64,000 nucleotides of DNA from Acidithiobacillus ferrooxidans ATCC 23270 (GCF_000021485.1 NC_011761.1:464001-528000); one strand, 5' to 3'; counted from the stretch's first letter, positions 1-9,568 are shown. Numbers and translations are program-made. The notes: generated by a model from the sequence alone, not told the origin.

Positions 1-55
1 CCTGAAAGACCATGATGGTATCAAAGGCCAGAGAACCGCAGACGAGAGTGGACAT
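1..55 (-). CDS. PfkB-family kinase, likely adenosine kinase (N-terminus only)
   Basis: Only the first 18 codons lie in the window; the gene runs off the left edge. The start ATG (55-53) is preceded by a strong Shine-Dalgarno AAGGAG on the minus strand. The peptide begins MSTLVCGSLAFDTIMVF, a beta-strand plus glycine pattern typical of the N-terminus of PfkB-type sugar/nucleoside kinases. It lies close to the SAM cycle genes metK and ahcY, whose product adenosine would be its substrate, so adenosine kinase is the likeliest identity. This is inferred from a short peptide and context; another PfkB kinase cannot be excluded. Confidence 0.6.
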   Translation of the reverse strand, partial: MSTLVCGSLAFDTIMVFQ

Positions 56-175
56 GAAAGCTCCTTGTTGGTTTTTCGGCAAAACGGACAGAGACTTGTG
101 GTAAATGTATCTAAACCGGGCTATGATCATAACAGGTTTTATTGGGCAGTGCTGCCATATACGAGGTGCAAGGTC

Positions 176-781
176 ATGGAGTGGGGGTTGCGCGCGGTGC
201 TGGTGTTCATCGGTCTTGTCCTCGCCGTTCCGGCGTGGGCGGCCGAGCGGCCCGCGCATGATGAGACCTACATCAACCTCTTTGGTGGGAATACCTTTTT
301 TGATGCCTCAAGCGGTCTGGACAACGGTGGCAATGCCGGAGTCGTCGGCTTGCGCATGGGGCGTCGGATAGATGCCCACGTGGGAGTGGAGGCGCAGGTG
401 GCAGCAGCCTTTGCCCATCTGCAGGGTCCTGCACATACCGTCGGTGCCAATCAGTACAGTGGCGCGATCCTCGGTAATCTTTACGCGCTCGGCAGCCCTG
501 ACACCCCCTATCTCTCCCTGGGTTTGGGGGCGTCCAGCGACCTGTTTAACAGCCGGATCGGCCGGGGAACCTCGTTGATGGGCGTCTTCGGTGTAGGCTA
601 TCAGTATCTCGTAAATGATCACCTGGGGCTGCGCCTGGATGTGCGGGATCAACTGCTCTTCAATACCCCCACGCCGAATGCTTCCAACCTCAACGATGTC
701 CAGGTGACCGGTGGTATTTCCTATTTTTGGGGTGGCAGCAAGAAGTCCTCCTTTCCGGTAGTTGGCCCGGCGCGCTCTTGA
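176..781 (+). CDS. Outer-membrane beta-barrel family protein
   Basis: A 201-residue protein starting at ATG 176, preceded by GAGGTG at a suitable distance; an upstream in-frame ATG at 65 would put a non-signal extension in front. Residues 1-23 form a signal peptide (hydrophobic core VLVFIGLVLAVPAWA, cleavage after AWA). The mature part alternates short amphipathic strands rich in Gly, Tyr and Phe (YINLFGGN, PYLSLGLGASS, FGVGYQYLVNDHLGLRLDVRD, and a final ISYFWGG), the pattern of small eight-stranded OMP barrels of the OmpA/OMP_b-brl kind. A C-terminal tail of about 15 residues follows the last strand. It is transcribed away from the leftward kinase. The exact function is unknown. Confidence 0.7.
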   Translation: MEWGLRAVLVFIGLVLAVPAWAAERPAHDETYINLFGGNTFFDASSGLDNGGNAGVVGLRMGRRIDAHVGVEAQVAAAFAHLQGPAHTVGANQYSGAILGNLYALGSPDTPYLSLGLGASSDLFNSRIGRGTSLMGVFGVGYQYLVNDHLGLRLDVRDQLLFNTPTPNASNLNDVQVTGGISYFWGGSKKSSFPVVGPARS

Positions 782-837
782 GGCCGCACATCCGCCCCGC
801 TTGAGCCAATTTTGCCTTTGCGGTGAGCGGGTTTCAC

Positions 838-867
838 TTCGCTTGTGGCGCTTTCCTTTGATATAGT
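838..867 (+). promoter_or_regulatory. Candidate sigma-70 promoter of the metK operon with 5' UTR hairpin
   Basis: An extended -10 (TGA then TATAGT at 862-867) sits 18 bp after a weak -35 TTCGCT at 838-843. The predicted transcript would begin near 874 and carry a perfect 7-bp hairpin (CTGTCGC 879-885, loop GCT, GCGACAG 889-895) before the ribosome site GAGGAG. No known SAM riboswitch architecture was recognised here. Inference from sequence only. Confidence 0.4.
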
Positions 868-924
868 GCGCGCTGTCCCTGTCGCGCTGCGACAGGTCGG
901 CCTAGCTATTGAGGAGCCCAGTGC

Positions 925-2094
925 ATGTCCAAAAGTCATCTTTTCACCTCTGAATCCGTTTCCGAAGGTCACCCCGATAAAGTCGCGGATCAGATTTCCG
1001 ATGCCATCCTCGACGCGATTCTGGCTCAGGACCCCCGTGGTCGGGTGGCGGCCGAGACGCTGATCACCACCGGCCTGATCGTGCTCGCGGGTGAGATTAC
1101 CACCACAGCGGTGGTGGATTATGCGGATGTGGCGCGCCAGACCGTGCGCCGGATCGGTTATAACTCCTCGGACATGGGTTTTGACTGGGCCTCCTGCGCA
1201 GTGGTGCAGACCTTGGACAAGCAATCCCCTGACATCGCTCAAGGCGTGGACGAAGGCGCCGGGCTCGACCTCGATCAGGGCGCTGGTGACCAAGGCTTGA
1301 TGTTCGGCTTTGCCTGTGACGAGACGGACGTGCTGATGCCGACGCCCATCTATTTTGCCCACCGTCTGACCGAGCGGCAGGCGATGGTGCGCAAAGATGG
1401 TCGTCTGCCTTGGCTGCGTCCTGACGCCAAGAGTCAGGTGACGGTACGCTATGAGGATGACCGCCCAGTCGCCATCGATACCGTGGTGCTTTCCACCCAG
1501 CATGCCCCGGATATCAGCCACGCGGATCTCGTCGAAGCCGTGCGCGAGGAAATCATCAAGCCCGTCCTGCCTCCTGAGATGATCCATAAGGATACCAAGT
1601 ACCTCATCAATCCCACCGGCCGTTTCGTGATCGGCGGGCCCGTAGGGGACTGTGGTTTGACCGGGCGCAAAATCATTGTGGACACTTACGGCGGTCAGGG
1701 CAGTCACGGCGGCGGCGCGTTCTCCGGCAAGGACCCCTCCAAGGTGGACCGTTCTTCCTCCTACGCCGGACGCTATGTGGCGAAGAACATCGTGGCCGCA
1801 GGACTCGCCAGACGTTGCGAAGTGCAGGTGGCCTACGCCATCGGTGTCTCGCAGCCGGTGAGTCTGATGGTGGATACTTTTGGTACCGGCGTGATCGATG
1901 ACGACCGGATTGCCGCTCTGGTGCAGGAGCACTTTGACCTGCGCCCCAAAGGCATCATCCAGATGCTCGACCTGTTGCGGCCTATCTATGCCAAAACGGC
2001 TGCCTATGGCCACTTCGGTCGCGAAGAGCCAGAGTTTACTTGGGAGCGGACCGACAAGGCTGCCGTCTTGCGTGACGCTGCCGGACTACGGTAA
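925..2094 (+). CDS. metK: S-adenosylmethionine synthase
   Basis: Full-length MetK (389 residues; the family is usually 380-400). It condenses ATP and methionine to SAM in the cytoplasm. Visible signatures are EGHPDK near residues 14-19 (ATP and metal binding), GAGDQG at 119-124, and the glycine-rich phosphate loop GGGAFSGKD at 262-270. Start ATG 925 follows GAGGAG with normal spacing. It is the first gene of a rightward methyl-cycle series (metK, ahcY, metF, prkB). Just after the stop a perfect hairpin (GCGGGGA 2105-2111 / TCCCCGC 2116-2122) lacks a T-run, so transcription probably continues into the SAH riboswitch leader of ahcY. Confidence 0.97.
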   Translation: MSKSHLFTSESVSEGHPDKVADQISDAILDAILAQDPRGRVAAETLITTGLIVLAGEITTTAVVDYADVARQTVRRIGYNSSDMGFDWASCAVVQTLDKQSPDIAQGVDEGAGLDLDQGAGDQGLMFGFACDETDVLMPTPIYFAHRLTERQAMVRKDGRLPWLRPDAKSQVTVRYEDDRPVAIDTVVLSTQHAPDISHADLVEAVREEIIKPVLPPEMIHKDTKYLINPTGRFVIGGPVGDCGLTGRKIIVDTYGGQGSHGGGAFSGKDPSKVDRSSSYAGRYVAKNIVAAGLARRCEVQVAYAIGVSQPVSLMVDTFGTGVIDDDRIAALVQEHFDLRPKGIIQMLDLLRPIYAKTAAYGHFGREEPEFTWERTDKAAVLRDAAGLR

Positions 2095-2130
2095 AAATGC
2101 CTTGGCGGGGAGTTGTCCCCGCTGGAAGAT

Positions 2131-2258
2131 CGGGTCGAGGGGCGCTGCAGTCGTCATGCCTCCTGCGCTGATCCGGCCGGATGATTTCCCGGCCGGGAAG
2201 GCGGCGGGGTGACGATCAGGCTCGGCCTATGCTTCCCATCTGTGAAACCGCGCTCGCT
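2131..2258 (+). promoter_or_regulatory. SAH riboswitch in the ahcY leader
   Basis: The metK-ahcY gap matches the S-adenosylhomocysteine riboswitch layout. Core block GAGGGGCGCTGCAG (2137-2150) and block AGGCTCGG (2218-2225) are both present, followed by AAACCGCGCTCGC (2245-2257). P1 forms from GGTCGAG (2133-2139) with CTCGGCC (2221-2227); P2 from TCGTCA (2151-2156) with TGACGA (2210-2215); GCGC at 2142-2145 can pair with GCGC at 2250-2253 as the pseudoknot. P2 is unusually long and contains a GC-rich inner hairpin (CCGGCCGG at 2173-2180 and 2190-2197). The class is known upstream of ahcY in Proteobacteria and turns expression on when SAH accumulates; here it ends about 10 nt before the ribosome site. 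Confidence 0.88.
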
Positions 2259-2281
2259 TTCATGCTCAAGGAATGACTTAC

Positions 2282-3688
2282 ATGAATGCTGTGCTCAAAG
2301 ATTCTGCCGATTACAAAGTCGCCGATATTTCCCTCGCTGCCTGGGGACGTAAGGAAGTCCGCATTGCCGAAACGGAAATGCCGGCACTGATGACCATTCG
2401 TCGCAAATACCAGGCGCAACAGCCACTCAAGGGTGCGCGTATCGCTGGCTGCATCCACATGACCATCCAGACTGCGGTGCTCATTGAAACGCTGGTGGCG
2501 CTCGGCGCGGAAGTACGTTGGTCCTCCTGCAACATTTTCTCCACTCAGGATCAGGCGGCAGCGGCCATCGCGGCGGCGGGCATCCCGGTTTTTGCCTGGA
2601 AAGGCGAGACGGAAGATGAATATTGGTGGTGTGTCGAGCAGACCATCACCGGCCCGGATGGCTGGCGCCCGAACATGCTGCTGGATGACGGCGGTGACCT
2701 CACTGGCCTGTTGCACCAGAAACATCCGGAATTGCTGGCGGGCGTCCACGGCGTCTCCGAGGAAACCACTACCGGTGTGCATCGCCTCTGGGAAATGGCC
2801 CGGGAAGGGAGCCTGAAAATCCCCGCCATCAACGTCAACGACTCTGTGACCAAGAGCAAGAATGACAACAAGTATGGTTGCCGCCATTCTCTGAGTGATG
2901 CCATCAAGCGGGCCACGGATCATCTTCTCTCCGGTAAGCGCGCGTTGGTGCTGGGTTATGGCGATGTGGGCAAGGGTTCGGCGGCCTCCCTGCGTCAGGA
3001 AGGGATGATCGTCCGCGTCACCGAGGTGGATCCCATCTGTGCCATGCAGGCCTGCATGGATGGTTACGAAGTCGTATCGCCCTATAAGAACGGCATCAAC
3101 GATGGCACGGATGCCTGCATCGATGGCGGCCTGCTCGGCCAGATAGATTTGCTGGTGACCGCGACCGGCAACTTCAACGTCTGTGATGCCGGCATGCTCA
3201 AGGCTCTCAAGAAGGGCGCAGTGGTCTGTAACATCGGCCATTTCGATAACGAAATCGATACCGCTTTCATGCGTAAAACCTGGGCCTGGGACGAAGTGAA
3301 GGCGCAAGTTCACAAGGTCTATCGGGATACGGATGCTGGCAAGTCCTTTGATCCCGATAGCGATGATTACCTGATCCTGCTTTCTGAGGGGCGTCTGGTG
3401 AACCTGGGCAATGCGACGGGTCACCCCAGCAGGATCATGGATGGTTCTTTCGCCAACCAGGTGCTGGCGCAGATTCATCTGTACGGTGAACGTTTTGCCG
3501 ATCTGCCTGCTGCGGAGAAGGCCGGTCATGTCTCCGTTACCGTCCTGCCCAAGGCGCTGGATGAAGAGGTGGCCCGCTATATGGTGGAAGGCTTCGCGGG
3601 GGTGCTGACCCGTTTGACCGACGCGCAGTCCAGGTACCTCGGCGTGTCTGTCGATGGCCCCTTCAAAGCGGATGCGTACCGTTACTGA
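2282..3688 (+). CDS. ahcY: S-adenosylhomocysteine hydrolase
   Basis: A 468-residue adenosylhomocysteinase, which splits SAH to adenosine and homocysteine using bound NAD. The Rossmann motif GYGDVGKG is at 225-232, and the substrate/NAD region ([30 protein letters not shown]) is intact. The C-terminus [10 protein letters not shown] carries the conserved Lys/Tyr tail that reaches the neighbouring subunit's NAD. Start 2282 is preferred over an in-frame ATG at 2273 because AAGGA (2268-2272) sits 9 nt upstream. It is preceded by an SAH riboswitch, so its product regulates substrate level. Its stop overlaps the metF start (TGATG). Confidence 0.97.
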   Translation: MNAVLKDSADYKVADISLAAWGRKEVRIAETEMPALMTIRRKYQAQQPLKGARIAGCIHMTIQTAVLIETLVALGAEVRWSSCNIFSTQDQAAAAIAAAGIPVFAWKGETEDEYWWCVEQTITGPDGWRPNMLLDDGGDLTGLLHQKHPELLAGVHGVSEETTTGVHRLWEMAREGSLKIPAINVNDSVTKSKNDNKYGCRHSLSDAIKRATDHLLSGKRALVLGYGDVGKGSAASLRQEGMIVRVTEVDPICAMQACMDGYEVVSPYKNGINDGTDACIDGGLLGQIDLLVTATGNFNVCDAGMLKALKKGAVVCNIGHFDNEIDTAFMRKTWAWDEVKAQVHKVYRDTDAGKSFDPDSDDYLILLSEGRLVNLGNATGHPSRIMDGSFANQVLAQIHLYGERFADLPAAEKAGHVSVTVLPKALDEEVARYMVEGFAGVLTRLTDAQSRYLGVSVDGPFKADAYRY

Positions 3689-4506
3689 TGGCGCATTCCG
3701 TCGAGTTCTTTCCCCCCAAAAATGCCGCGGGTGAGGAACGTCTGCGGGAGGCGATAACCGCGCTTCTCCCCTTGGGTCCCGAGTATGCTTCGGTGACCTT
3801 CGGGGCGGGCGGGTCCACCCGCGAACGTACTTTTGCGACGGTGACCATGATCGGCCAGGATTATGGTCTGGAGGCGGTGCCGCATCTCTCGTGCATTGGA
3901 TCTACGGAAGCGGGGATACGGGAGATTCTCGAAGATTACCGAAAGCAGGGCATTCGCCGTATTGTGGCCCTGCGCGGTGATTTGCCGGAAGGCATGGAGA
4001 ATCCGGGCCACTTTCAGCACGCTGCGGATCTGGTTGCATTTATCCGTCACTTCGGGGGCTTCGAGGTGTATGTGGCGGGTTATCCGGACATCCATCCCCG
4101 CGCGACTTCCGCCCGGGATGACGTGATGCACTTGGCGGCCAAGGTGCGGGCCGGGGCGGATGCGATTATCACCCAGTACTTTTTCAATCCCGACGCCTAC
4201 TTGCAGTTGCGCGACGAGTTGCGACGGGAGGGTATTGAAGTGCCGTTGGTGGTCGGCGTCATGCCCATCACCAATTTTGAACAGATCTCCCGTTTTTCTG
4301 CCATGTGCGGCGCCGATATTCCCCAATACCTGCGGCGGCGGATGGATGCGTACGCCGCCGATCCGCAATCCCAATATCAGTTGGGAATCGAGTTGCTGAG
4401 CAGGCAGTGTCAATTACTGCTGCGGGAGGGGGCACCGAGCCTGCATTTTTACACCCTGAATCAGGCCGAGGCGACGGCGGCGATCTGGCGTAACCTCGGT
4501 TTTTAG
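3688..4506 (+). CDS. metF: 5,10-methylenetetrahydrofolate reductase
   Basis: A 272-residue FAD enzyme of the short bacterial MetF type (E. coli is 296). It reduces methylene-THF to methyl-THF, the methyl donor for remethylating the homocysteine produced by AhcY. Seen: N-terminal VEFFPPK with the catalytic-type Glu, TFGAGGSTR, ALRGD, AGYPDIHP, and TQYFF in the barrel. The start ATG shares one base with the ahcY stop, so translation is probably coupled. About 100 bp separate it from prkB. Confidence 0.95.
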   Translation: MAHSVEFFPPKNAAGEERLREAITALLPLGPEYASVTFGAGGSTRERTFATVTMIGQDYGLEAVPHLSCIGSTEAGIREILEDYRKQGIRRIVALRGDLPEGMENPGHFQHAADLVAFIRHFGGFEVYVAGYPDIHPRATSARDDVMHLAAKVRAGADAIITQYFFNPDAYLQLRDELRREGIEVPLVVGVMPITNFEQISRFSAMCGADIPQYLRRRMDAYAADPQSQYQLGIELLSRQCQLLLREGAPSLHFYTLNQAEATAAIWRNLGF

Positions 4507-4610
4507 CCGATATTGACGAGACGACACCCTTTGTTACACTGGCGCGAAGGATGTTTTTGTCCACAGCCCGGATCGCTGCAGGTTTTCTTCACCAAAGAGG
4601 TTATATTTCC

Positions 4611-5483
4611 ATGTCCAAAAAACATCCCGTCATTGCCGTGACTGGTTCCTCAGGGGCGGGTACCACCACCGTCAAACATGCCTTCCATGACATTTTCCGG
4701 CGCCTGAAAATCGACCCGGTCGTCATTGAAGGCGACAGCTTCCATCGTTACAACCGCAACGAGATGCGCGAAGCCATTGCCAAGGCTGCGGCCGATGGTA
4801 AAACCATCAGCCATTTCGGCCCGGAAGGCAATGATTTTGAAGCATTGGAGCGCCTGTTCCGCGAATATGGGGAGAGTGGCCACGGACAGATGCGCTACTA
4901 CGTCCACGACGAACTGGAGGCAGAACTGCGGGGCAGCGCACCTGGCACCTTCACCCCCTGGCAGGATATTCCTCTGGGGACCGACCTGCTGTTTTATGAG
5001 GGATTACATGGTGGCGTGAAGACGGGCGCTGTCGATGTAACCAATTACGTCGATCTGCTGGTGGGTGTGGTGCCGGTGGTCAACTTGGAGTGGATTCAGA
5101 AGATTCACCGTGACAATGCCCAGCGCGGTTACTCGGCCGAGGCGATTGTAGACACCATCCTGCGCCGTATGCCTGACTATATCCACTACATCACCCCGCA
5201 GTTCTCCCGTGCGCACATCAATTTCCAGCGTGTACCGCTGGTGGATACCTCCAATCCTTTCATTGCCCGGGACATCCCGACCCCGGACGAAAGTATGGTG
5301 GTCATCCGCTTCCGGGATCCCAAGGAAGAGAATTTCCCCACCCTCCTGCAGATGTTGCCGGGCAGTTTTATGTCGCGTTCCAATACCCTGGTGATCCCAG
5401 GGACGAAGATGGGCTATGCGATGGAACTCATTCTCGGCCCGCGTATCGAGCGGATGCTGGAGGACATGCATCTCACCATTTAG
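4611..5483 (+). CDS. prkB: Phosphoribulokinase
   Basis: A 290-residue class I (prokaryotic, short) phosphoribulokinase, making ribulose-1,5-bisphosphate from ribulose-5-phosphate and ATP. The P-loop GSSGAGTT is at residues 12-19; the acidic substrate region EGDSFHRYNR and the conserved FYEGLHGG follow, and the length equals the family norm. Start 4611 (MSKKHPVIAV) has AAAGAGG about 10 nt upstream; the upstream in-frame extension has no signal. With RuBisCO elsewhere it would serve Calvin-cycle carbon fixation (cbbP). E. coli PrkB-like proteins without RuBisCO exist, so autotrophy is inferred. Its location after metF in a one-carbon operon is notable. Confidence 0.93.
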   Translation: MSKKHPVIAVTGSSGAGTTTVKHAFHDIFRRLKIDPVVIEGDSFHRYNRNEMREAIAKAAADGKTISHFGPEGNDFEALERLFREYGESGHGQMRYYVHDELEAELRGSAPGTFTPWQDIPLGTDLLFYEGLHGGVKTGAVDVTNYVDLLVGVVPVVNLEWIQKIHRDNAQRGYSAEAIVDTILRRMPDYIHYITPQFSRAHINFQRVPLVDTSNPFIARDIPTPDESMVVIRFRDPKEENFPTLLQMLPGSFMSRSNTLVIPGTKMGYAMELILGPRIERMLEDMHLTI

Positions 5484-5503
5484 GGCTGCAGGCTTCCTGG
5501 CTT

Positions 5504-5629
5504 TTGAACAACGATCCCGTGGTGGCTGTAGCCGCCGCGGGATTGCTGGTTCTGGCAGCGATATATTGGTGCCCCGAGTTTCCACTAACCCCGGTAATGA
5601 ACCGATATCTCCTGGAGAAGAAGCCTTGA
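5504..5629 (+). CDS. Candidate small single-span membrane protein
   Basis: A 41-codon frame starting with TTG 5504 and ending at TGA 5627-5629. It contains one hydrophobic helix (VVAVAAAGLLVLAAIYW) followed by a short polar tail with a positive end (YLLEKKP). Its stop overlaps the TTG start of the PAP2 gene as TTGA, a typical coupling arrangement. No strong ribosome site precedes it, and TTG start use is inferred. It fills the otherwise empty 140 bp between prkB and the PAP2 gene. No family recognised. Confidence 0.4.
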   Translation: MNNDPVVAVAAAGLLVLAAIYWCPEFPLTPVMNRYLLEKKP

Positions 5630-6297
5630 ATGAAAACAATCGGGAGAGGCCATGGTACCGTCAAGCTGCCGAGGTGATCCCCAGGCATGTGTACCTCAAA
5701 TTTGTCGGAACGACGACGTTTATCAGCATATTTTTCGTTGCCTACTTCTATTTACTCAAAGATCCGGCATACCCGGTAACGGTGATGCCGAGAATCTGGC
5801 TGGATCACCTGATTGGCTTTCAGCCACTGTCGTTACCTTTCTACCTATCACTGTGGTTTTATGTTTCCCTTCCCCCGGCATTATTGGCCACGCGGCGCGA
5901 GCTGGTTGACTATGCCATGAGCATAGGGGGAACCTGCCTTGTGGGATTGATCATCTTCTACTTCTGGCCCACTGCGGTGCCCGTGGCCCATATTGACTGG
6001 GCTCTGTATCCAGATGTGGACTTCCTTAAAAATATGGACGCCTCTGGCAATGCCTGCCCTTCGCTACATGTCGCTACAGCGGTTTTTTCGGGTATCTGGC
6101 TACATTATTTGCTGCGACGCTTCGGTGCGCCGCTGTGGATAGTCCTCTGCAATTGGATTTGGTGTGCGGGCATCGTCTATTCCACACTGGCCCTACGCCA
6201 GCATGTGGCTGTAGATGTGTTGGCGGGACTGGCGCTTGGGGGGCTGGCTGCTTCCCTGTCGTTGCGGAAGTCGCAGAGCAGAGACGTCTTTTATTGA
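5626..6297 (+). CDS. PAP2-superfamily membrane phosphatase/phosphotransferase
   Basis: A 223-residue integral membrane protein with about six hydrophobic segments. The PAP2 active-site motifs 2 and 3 are visible: PSLHVA (after GNAC) and STLALRQHVAVDVLAG, where the two His and the Asp are the expected catalytic residues; the first KxxxxxxRP motif is not obvious, as in the inositolphosphotransferase-like branch. Start is taken as TTG 5626, with GGAG at 5614 and overlap with the small frame upstream. The substrate is unknown (phosphatidate, isoprenyl diphosphate or phospholipid head group are possible). It ends the methyl-cycle strand run. Confidence 0.75.
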   Translation: MNENNRERPWYRQAAEVIPRHVYLKFVGTTTFISIFFVAYFYLLKDPAYPVTVMPRIWLDHLIGFQPLSLPFYLSLWFYVSLPPALLATRRELVDYAMSIGGTCLVGLIIFYFWPTAVPVAHIDWALYPDVDFLKNMDASGNACPSLHVATAVFSGIWLHYLLRRFGAPLWIVLCNWIWCAGIVYSTLALRQHVAVDVLAGLALGGLAASLSLRKSQSRDVFY

Positions 6298-6322
6298 ATG
6301 TCTCTCTCAGGCATGCTGCCGG

Positions 6323-7849
6323 TCAGCCGTCGCGGCGCACCCGGATGCTCTGAAAATGGCGGTAGGTCACCTCTCCGGGTCCGCCGCTCGGTTTACGGTG
6401 GACGTGGCGAATTTCCGTCCAGTCCACCTCGCCGCTGATGGCGCGGGACTGGCTTTGCTGCAGGGCAATGCGTGCGGCAGCGGCGAGCACCGATTCGGGC
6501 ACCGGCGTCTGACTGTTCTCCCGGCGCAGCACCACATGGCTGCCGCCTAAATCCTGAATGTGAAACCATAGGTCCCAGGCCTTGGCCGTGCGGAAGGTCA
6601 GGCGGTCATTTTCCCTGGCATTTTTGCCCCAGAGAATCGTAAAGCCGTCGATGACGGTTTGACGGAATGTGGCATCCTCCGGTTTCCCTTTTTTTGCCGG
6701 GTTTCCTGAGGTGGGCGACGTGTGGGCTGCCGCACCGTCCACGGACGGTGCATGTGACTCGCTACCCCCAAGGCGTTCCAGCAGCTTCTCTGCCTCGTGC
6801 AGTCGGCTGGTGATTTCCCGCTGTGCGCGCTGACTGCGTTGCGCCTGCTGCATATACCACTGTGCCTGCTGGTGCAGAAACTTGCCCGGTGTTAGGGCAA
6901 TAGTCAGGAGCGCACCTGTTGCGCTGGTGTGGTCTGGGGCGCTGATCTGGGTGTCCGACGCCATCGTGTCAGGCAGGGCGAAGAGGGCGAAGGCCTGGGC
7001 ACGATATACCTTTGGGTCCTCCCAGCGCGCCATATCCTGGCGCATGTTCCGGATGCGGTGTTGCAGACGTTCCCGCTGCAAGGCGAGGGTCCGTTCCTGT
7101 GCCGAGGATGCCGAGGGTGCGGTGGGGGGCGCAAAGCGCAACGCTTCCTGTGCCGGAATCTCCTGCATCGGTGCCCAGTCGGGTAGGGGCACAGGGTAGA
7201 GGACGGAGTGGTCGGCTTCCGCCGAAGACCGCCACCAGGGCGCGCAGGGGTCTGCGCGCTGCAACCAGGCCTCCTGCATGGCCTGCTGCTCGGCCGTGTG
7301 CTGCGGGCGATAACGGGGTGCGACGCGGCGCAGCCAGGCGGCGGCACTCGGTAAGGGCTGGTCAAAGGGCAGACTGTCTTCCGGCGGTACATACACCACG
7401 CCGGGCAGGAAGCGCGGCGTGGCCTTACCGCCGAGACTGTCCCAGCGCCAGGCCCAGCGGATACGCTGCGCCGCATCGAGCAGGGCGATATTGCCGCGTC
7501 CGCCAAAGCATTCGGCAATCAGGATGATCTGGTCCACCCGCTTGCTGATATGGACGCGGCGGCAATCCATGCGCACGATGCGATCCGCCCAGGGCACGCT
7601 GATGCGCTGAATGCGAAAACCCACCAAACGCTGATTGAGCGGAGTACTCCACGTGGTCAGGGCGCCTGACTTATGGAATGCCGGGTCCTGCCAGAGCCCC
7701 AAGGGGGCACGCTGCACGATGAGTGCGATATGCGCCGTGGCGGTGTGCAGATAAATCCCCCCGGGCGCGTCGCTGATGCCCTGGATGGCCTGCTGCGCGA
7801 GCTGGCGGTCCAGGCACTGGGCGGCGGCGGCAAGTTGCAAGGTGTCCAT
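6323..7849 (-). CDS. NFACT family (RqcH/FbpA-like) protein
   Basis: A 508-residue protein with the NFACT layout: an N-terminal domain of about 200 residues, a middle helical segment rich in Gln/Arg (coiled-coil-like, about residues 245-355), and a C-terminal NFACT-R domain starting at DGFTILWGKNARENDRL and running through WFHIQDLGGSHVVLR. Family members bind stalled 50S-peptidyl-tRNA and add C-terminal Ala tails (RqcH), a ribosome rescue role; this is known for the family, not shown here. A low-complexity linker (residues 360-390) precedes NFACT-R. It lies 35 bp downstream of sat-cysC on the same strand. Confidence 0.85.
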   Translation of the reverse strand: MDTLQLAAAAQCLDRQLAQQAIQGISDAPGGIYLHTATAHIALIVQRAPLGLWQDPAFHKSGALTTWSTPLNQRLVGFRIQRISVPWADRIVRMDCRRVHISKRVDQIILIAECFGGRGNIALLDAAQRIRWAWRWDSLGGKATPRFLPGVVYVPPEDSLPFDQPLPSAAAWLRRVAPRYRPQHTAEQQAMQEAWLQRADPCAPWWRSSAEADHSVLYPVPLPDWAPMQEIPAQEALRFAPPTAPSASSAQERTLALQRERLQHRIRNMRQDMARWEDPKVYRAQAFALFALPDTMASDTQISAPDHTSATGALLTIALTPGKFLHQQAQWYMQQAQRSQRAQREITSRLHEAEKLLERLGGSESHAPSVDGAAAHTSPTSGNPAKKGKPEDATFRQTVIDGFTILWGKNARENDRLTFRTAKAWDLWFHIQDLGGSHVVLRRENSQTPVPESVLAAAARIALQQSQSRAISGEVDWTEIRHVHRKPSGGPGEVTYRHFQSIRVRRDG

Positions 7850-7884
7850 CTGTCGCAGCTAAACCGTGCGCACTGGCAACGCGT

Positions 7885-9558
7885 TCACGCCTCTTTGCGC
7901 GCCTCGATCACCACCGGCTTATCCGTCACCGCGCCCAAGCTGCGCAGCACGCCCATCAGTGTTGCCAGCGCGGCCGGCGGCTTTTGCAGGCTGGCGTCCA
8001 GTACACACTCCGCACGCTCCGGCGCCTCGTAGGGGTCGTCCACACCCGTAAAGCCGGTGATTTCGCCGCGCACGGCCTTGGCATAAAGACCTTTGGGATC
8101 GCGCTCGGCACAGATTTCCAGCGGGGTGGCCACATGGACCTCGATAAATAGACCACCCGCTTCTTCCACCAGACGACGCGCATCGGCACGAGCCTGACGA
8201 TAGGGCGAAATGGCAGCGACCACCGCAATGCCGCCATGACGTGCCACCAGACTGGCGACGAAGCCGATGCGGCGGATATTCTCGTCGCGGTCTTCGCGGC
8301 TGAACCCCAAACCTTTGGACAGAAAACGCCGCACCACATCGCCATCCAGCAGGGTCACGGCGCGCTCGTCATCCGCTTCCAGAGTGCGGGCCAGCATCCC
8401 CGCCAGAGTGCTTTTGCCGCTGGCAGACAGTCCGGTAAACCAGATGACCAGTCCGCGCCGGTCCGCACCGCGGTAGGCCTGACGCAATATCTGAATGACC
8501 TCCGGTGGGGAGAACCACTCGGGGATGTCCTCCCGGCTAGCCAGTCGCCGCCGCAACTCCGTACCGGAAATGCCCGCCAGGGCCTCGCCGTTGGCCTCTT
8601 CCACCGGCACATAACGGCGCCGGGTGCGGGAATACGCATACTCGGGCAGAAAAACGCCGGCAATACCCATCTCATCGGCGTGCCGGGCAAAAAGCTCCTG
8701 TGCCGCAAAGGCCGGGTAGAACAGACCGCCCGCCGCTGCGCCAGGGTCGGCATGGCCGCGACCGATGATGAAATGGGTGGCGCCATAATTGCGGCGAATC
8801 AGCGCGTGCCACAGCGCCTCCCGCGGGCCGGCCATACGCATGGCCAAGGGCAGGGGCGAGAGCAGGGCAGTCGTCTTGGGATAATGGCCCAGCACCGCAC
8901 GATACACGCGCATGCGGTAGGATGCCTCCACATCGCCGGGCTTGGTGGGGCCGATAGCCGGATGCAGCAGCAGACGCGCGCCCGCACCCGCCCGTTCCAG
9001 CCCCGCCTGAGTCACGGCAATGTGGGCGTGATGGAGAGGGTTGCGGGTCTGAAAGGCGACAACCGGGTGCGTTCCACTCCAGTGCCTTTGCAGCATGGCC
9101 GGGGTCTGATATTCGGGCGGAAATTCGACGGCGGCGGCGCGAGTCAGGGTGTCCGCATCCCAAGCCGACACGCGCCCTGCCACATAGTAGGGGCCGCGCG
9201 CCAGCAACTCGGCCACACCCGGATGGCTGGGGTCGGTCGTTCCATAAACCGCCGAGGCCTCCAGCAGTTTATCTGGACGATAGCAGGCGCTGACGGCAAC
9301 GGATCCGAGGGGGGTGCCGTCACTGCGTTCCAGCCGCAAAGTATCCCCTGCCGCCAAGGACCGGCCGAGTGCCTCGCTGACATCGAGCACTACGGGAATA
9401 GGCCAGAGCGCGCCATTACTCAGACGCATATCCTGTAGCACGGACTGCCAGTCCGTTGCATCCAGGTAACCCTCCAATGGGGCAAAAGCGCCGGTCAGCA
9501 ACAGCTCTAGATCGCAGCGCTGGCGCGCCGTCAGCACATGAACCGATGGAATGGGCAT
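7885..9558 (-). CDS. Bifunctional ATP sulfurylase / adenylylsulfate kinase
   Basis: A 557-residue fusion. Residues 1-370 are ATP sulfurylase, with the nucleotide motifs [10 protein letters not shown] (170-179) and GRGHADPG (266-273). Residues 371-557 are APS kinase, with a P-loop GLSASGKST (376-384), [19 protein letters not shown] and the APS lid [11 protein letters not shown]. It converts sulfate and ATP to APS and then PAPS. In a sulfur oxidiser the sulfurylase half could also run in the ATP-forming direction; the attached kinase argues for assimilation. Both active sites appear intact. It sits between a phosphoribosyltransferase (10 bp upstream) and the NFACT gene. Confidence 0.93.
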   Translation of the reverse strand: MPIPSVHVLTARQRCDLELLLTGAFAPLEGYLDATDWQSVLQDMRLSNGALWPIPVVLDVSEALGRSLAAGDTLRLERSDGTPLGSVAVSACYRPDKLLEASAVYGTTDPSHPGVAELLARGPYYVAGRVSAWDADTLTRAAAVEFPPEYQTPAMLQRHWSGTHPVVAFQTRNPLHHAHIAVTQAGLERAGAGARLLLHPAIGPTKPGDVEASYRMRVYRAVLGHYPKTTALLSPLPLAMRMAGPREALWHALIRRNYGATHFIIGRGHADPGAAAGGLFYPAFAAQELFARHADEMGIAGVFLPEYAYSRTRRRYVPVEEANGEALAGISGTELRRRLASREDIPEWFSPPEVIQILRQAYRGADRRGLVIWFTGLSASGKSTLAGMLARTLEADDERAVTLLDGDVVRRFLSKGLGFSREDRDENIRRIGFVASLVARHGGIAVVAAISPYRQARADARRLVEEAGGLFIEVHVATPLEICAERDPKGLYAKAVRGEITGFTGVDDPYEAPERAECVLDASLQKPPAALATLMGVLRSLGAVTDKPVVIEARKEA

Positions 9559-9568
9559 GGGCCGGTCC

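Noticed and set aside
869-924. Possible SAM riboswitch before metK
   Set aside because: Only one small hairpin was found; none of the SAM-I, SAM-II or SAM-III cores that I know is visible.
721-2013. Long minus-strand frame (430 codons) opposite metK
   Set aside because: Antisense shadow of metK in GC-rich DNA; repetitive His/Gly/Asp composition, no ribosome site or domain.
2216-3529. Long minus-strand frame opposite ahcY
   Set aside because: Shadow of ahcY; overlaps the SAH riboswitch and lacks any domain pattern.
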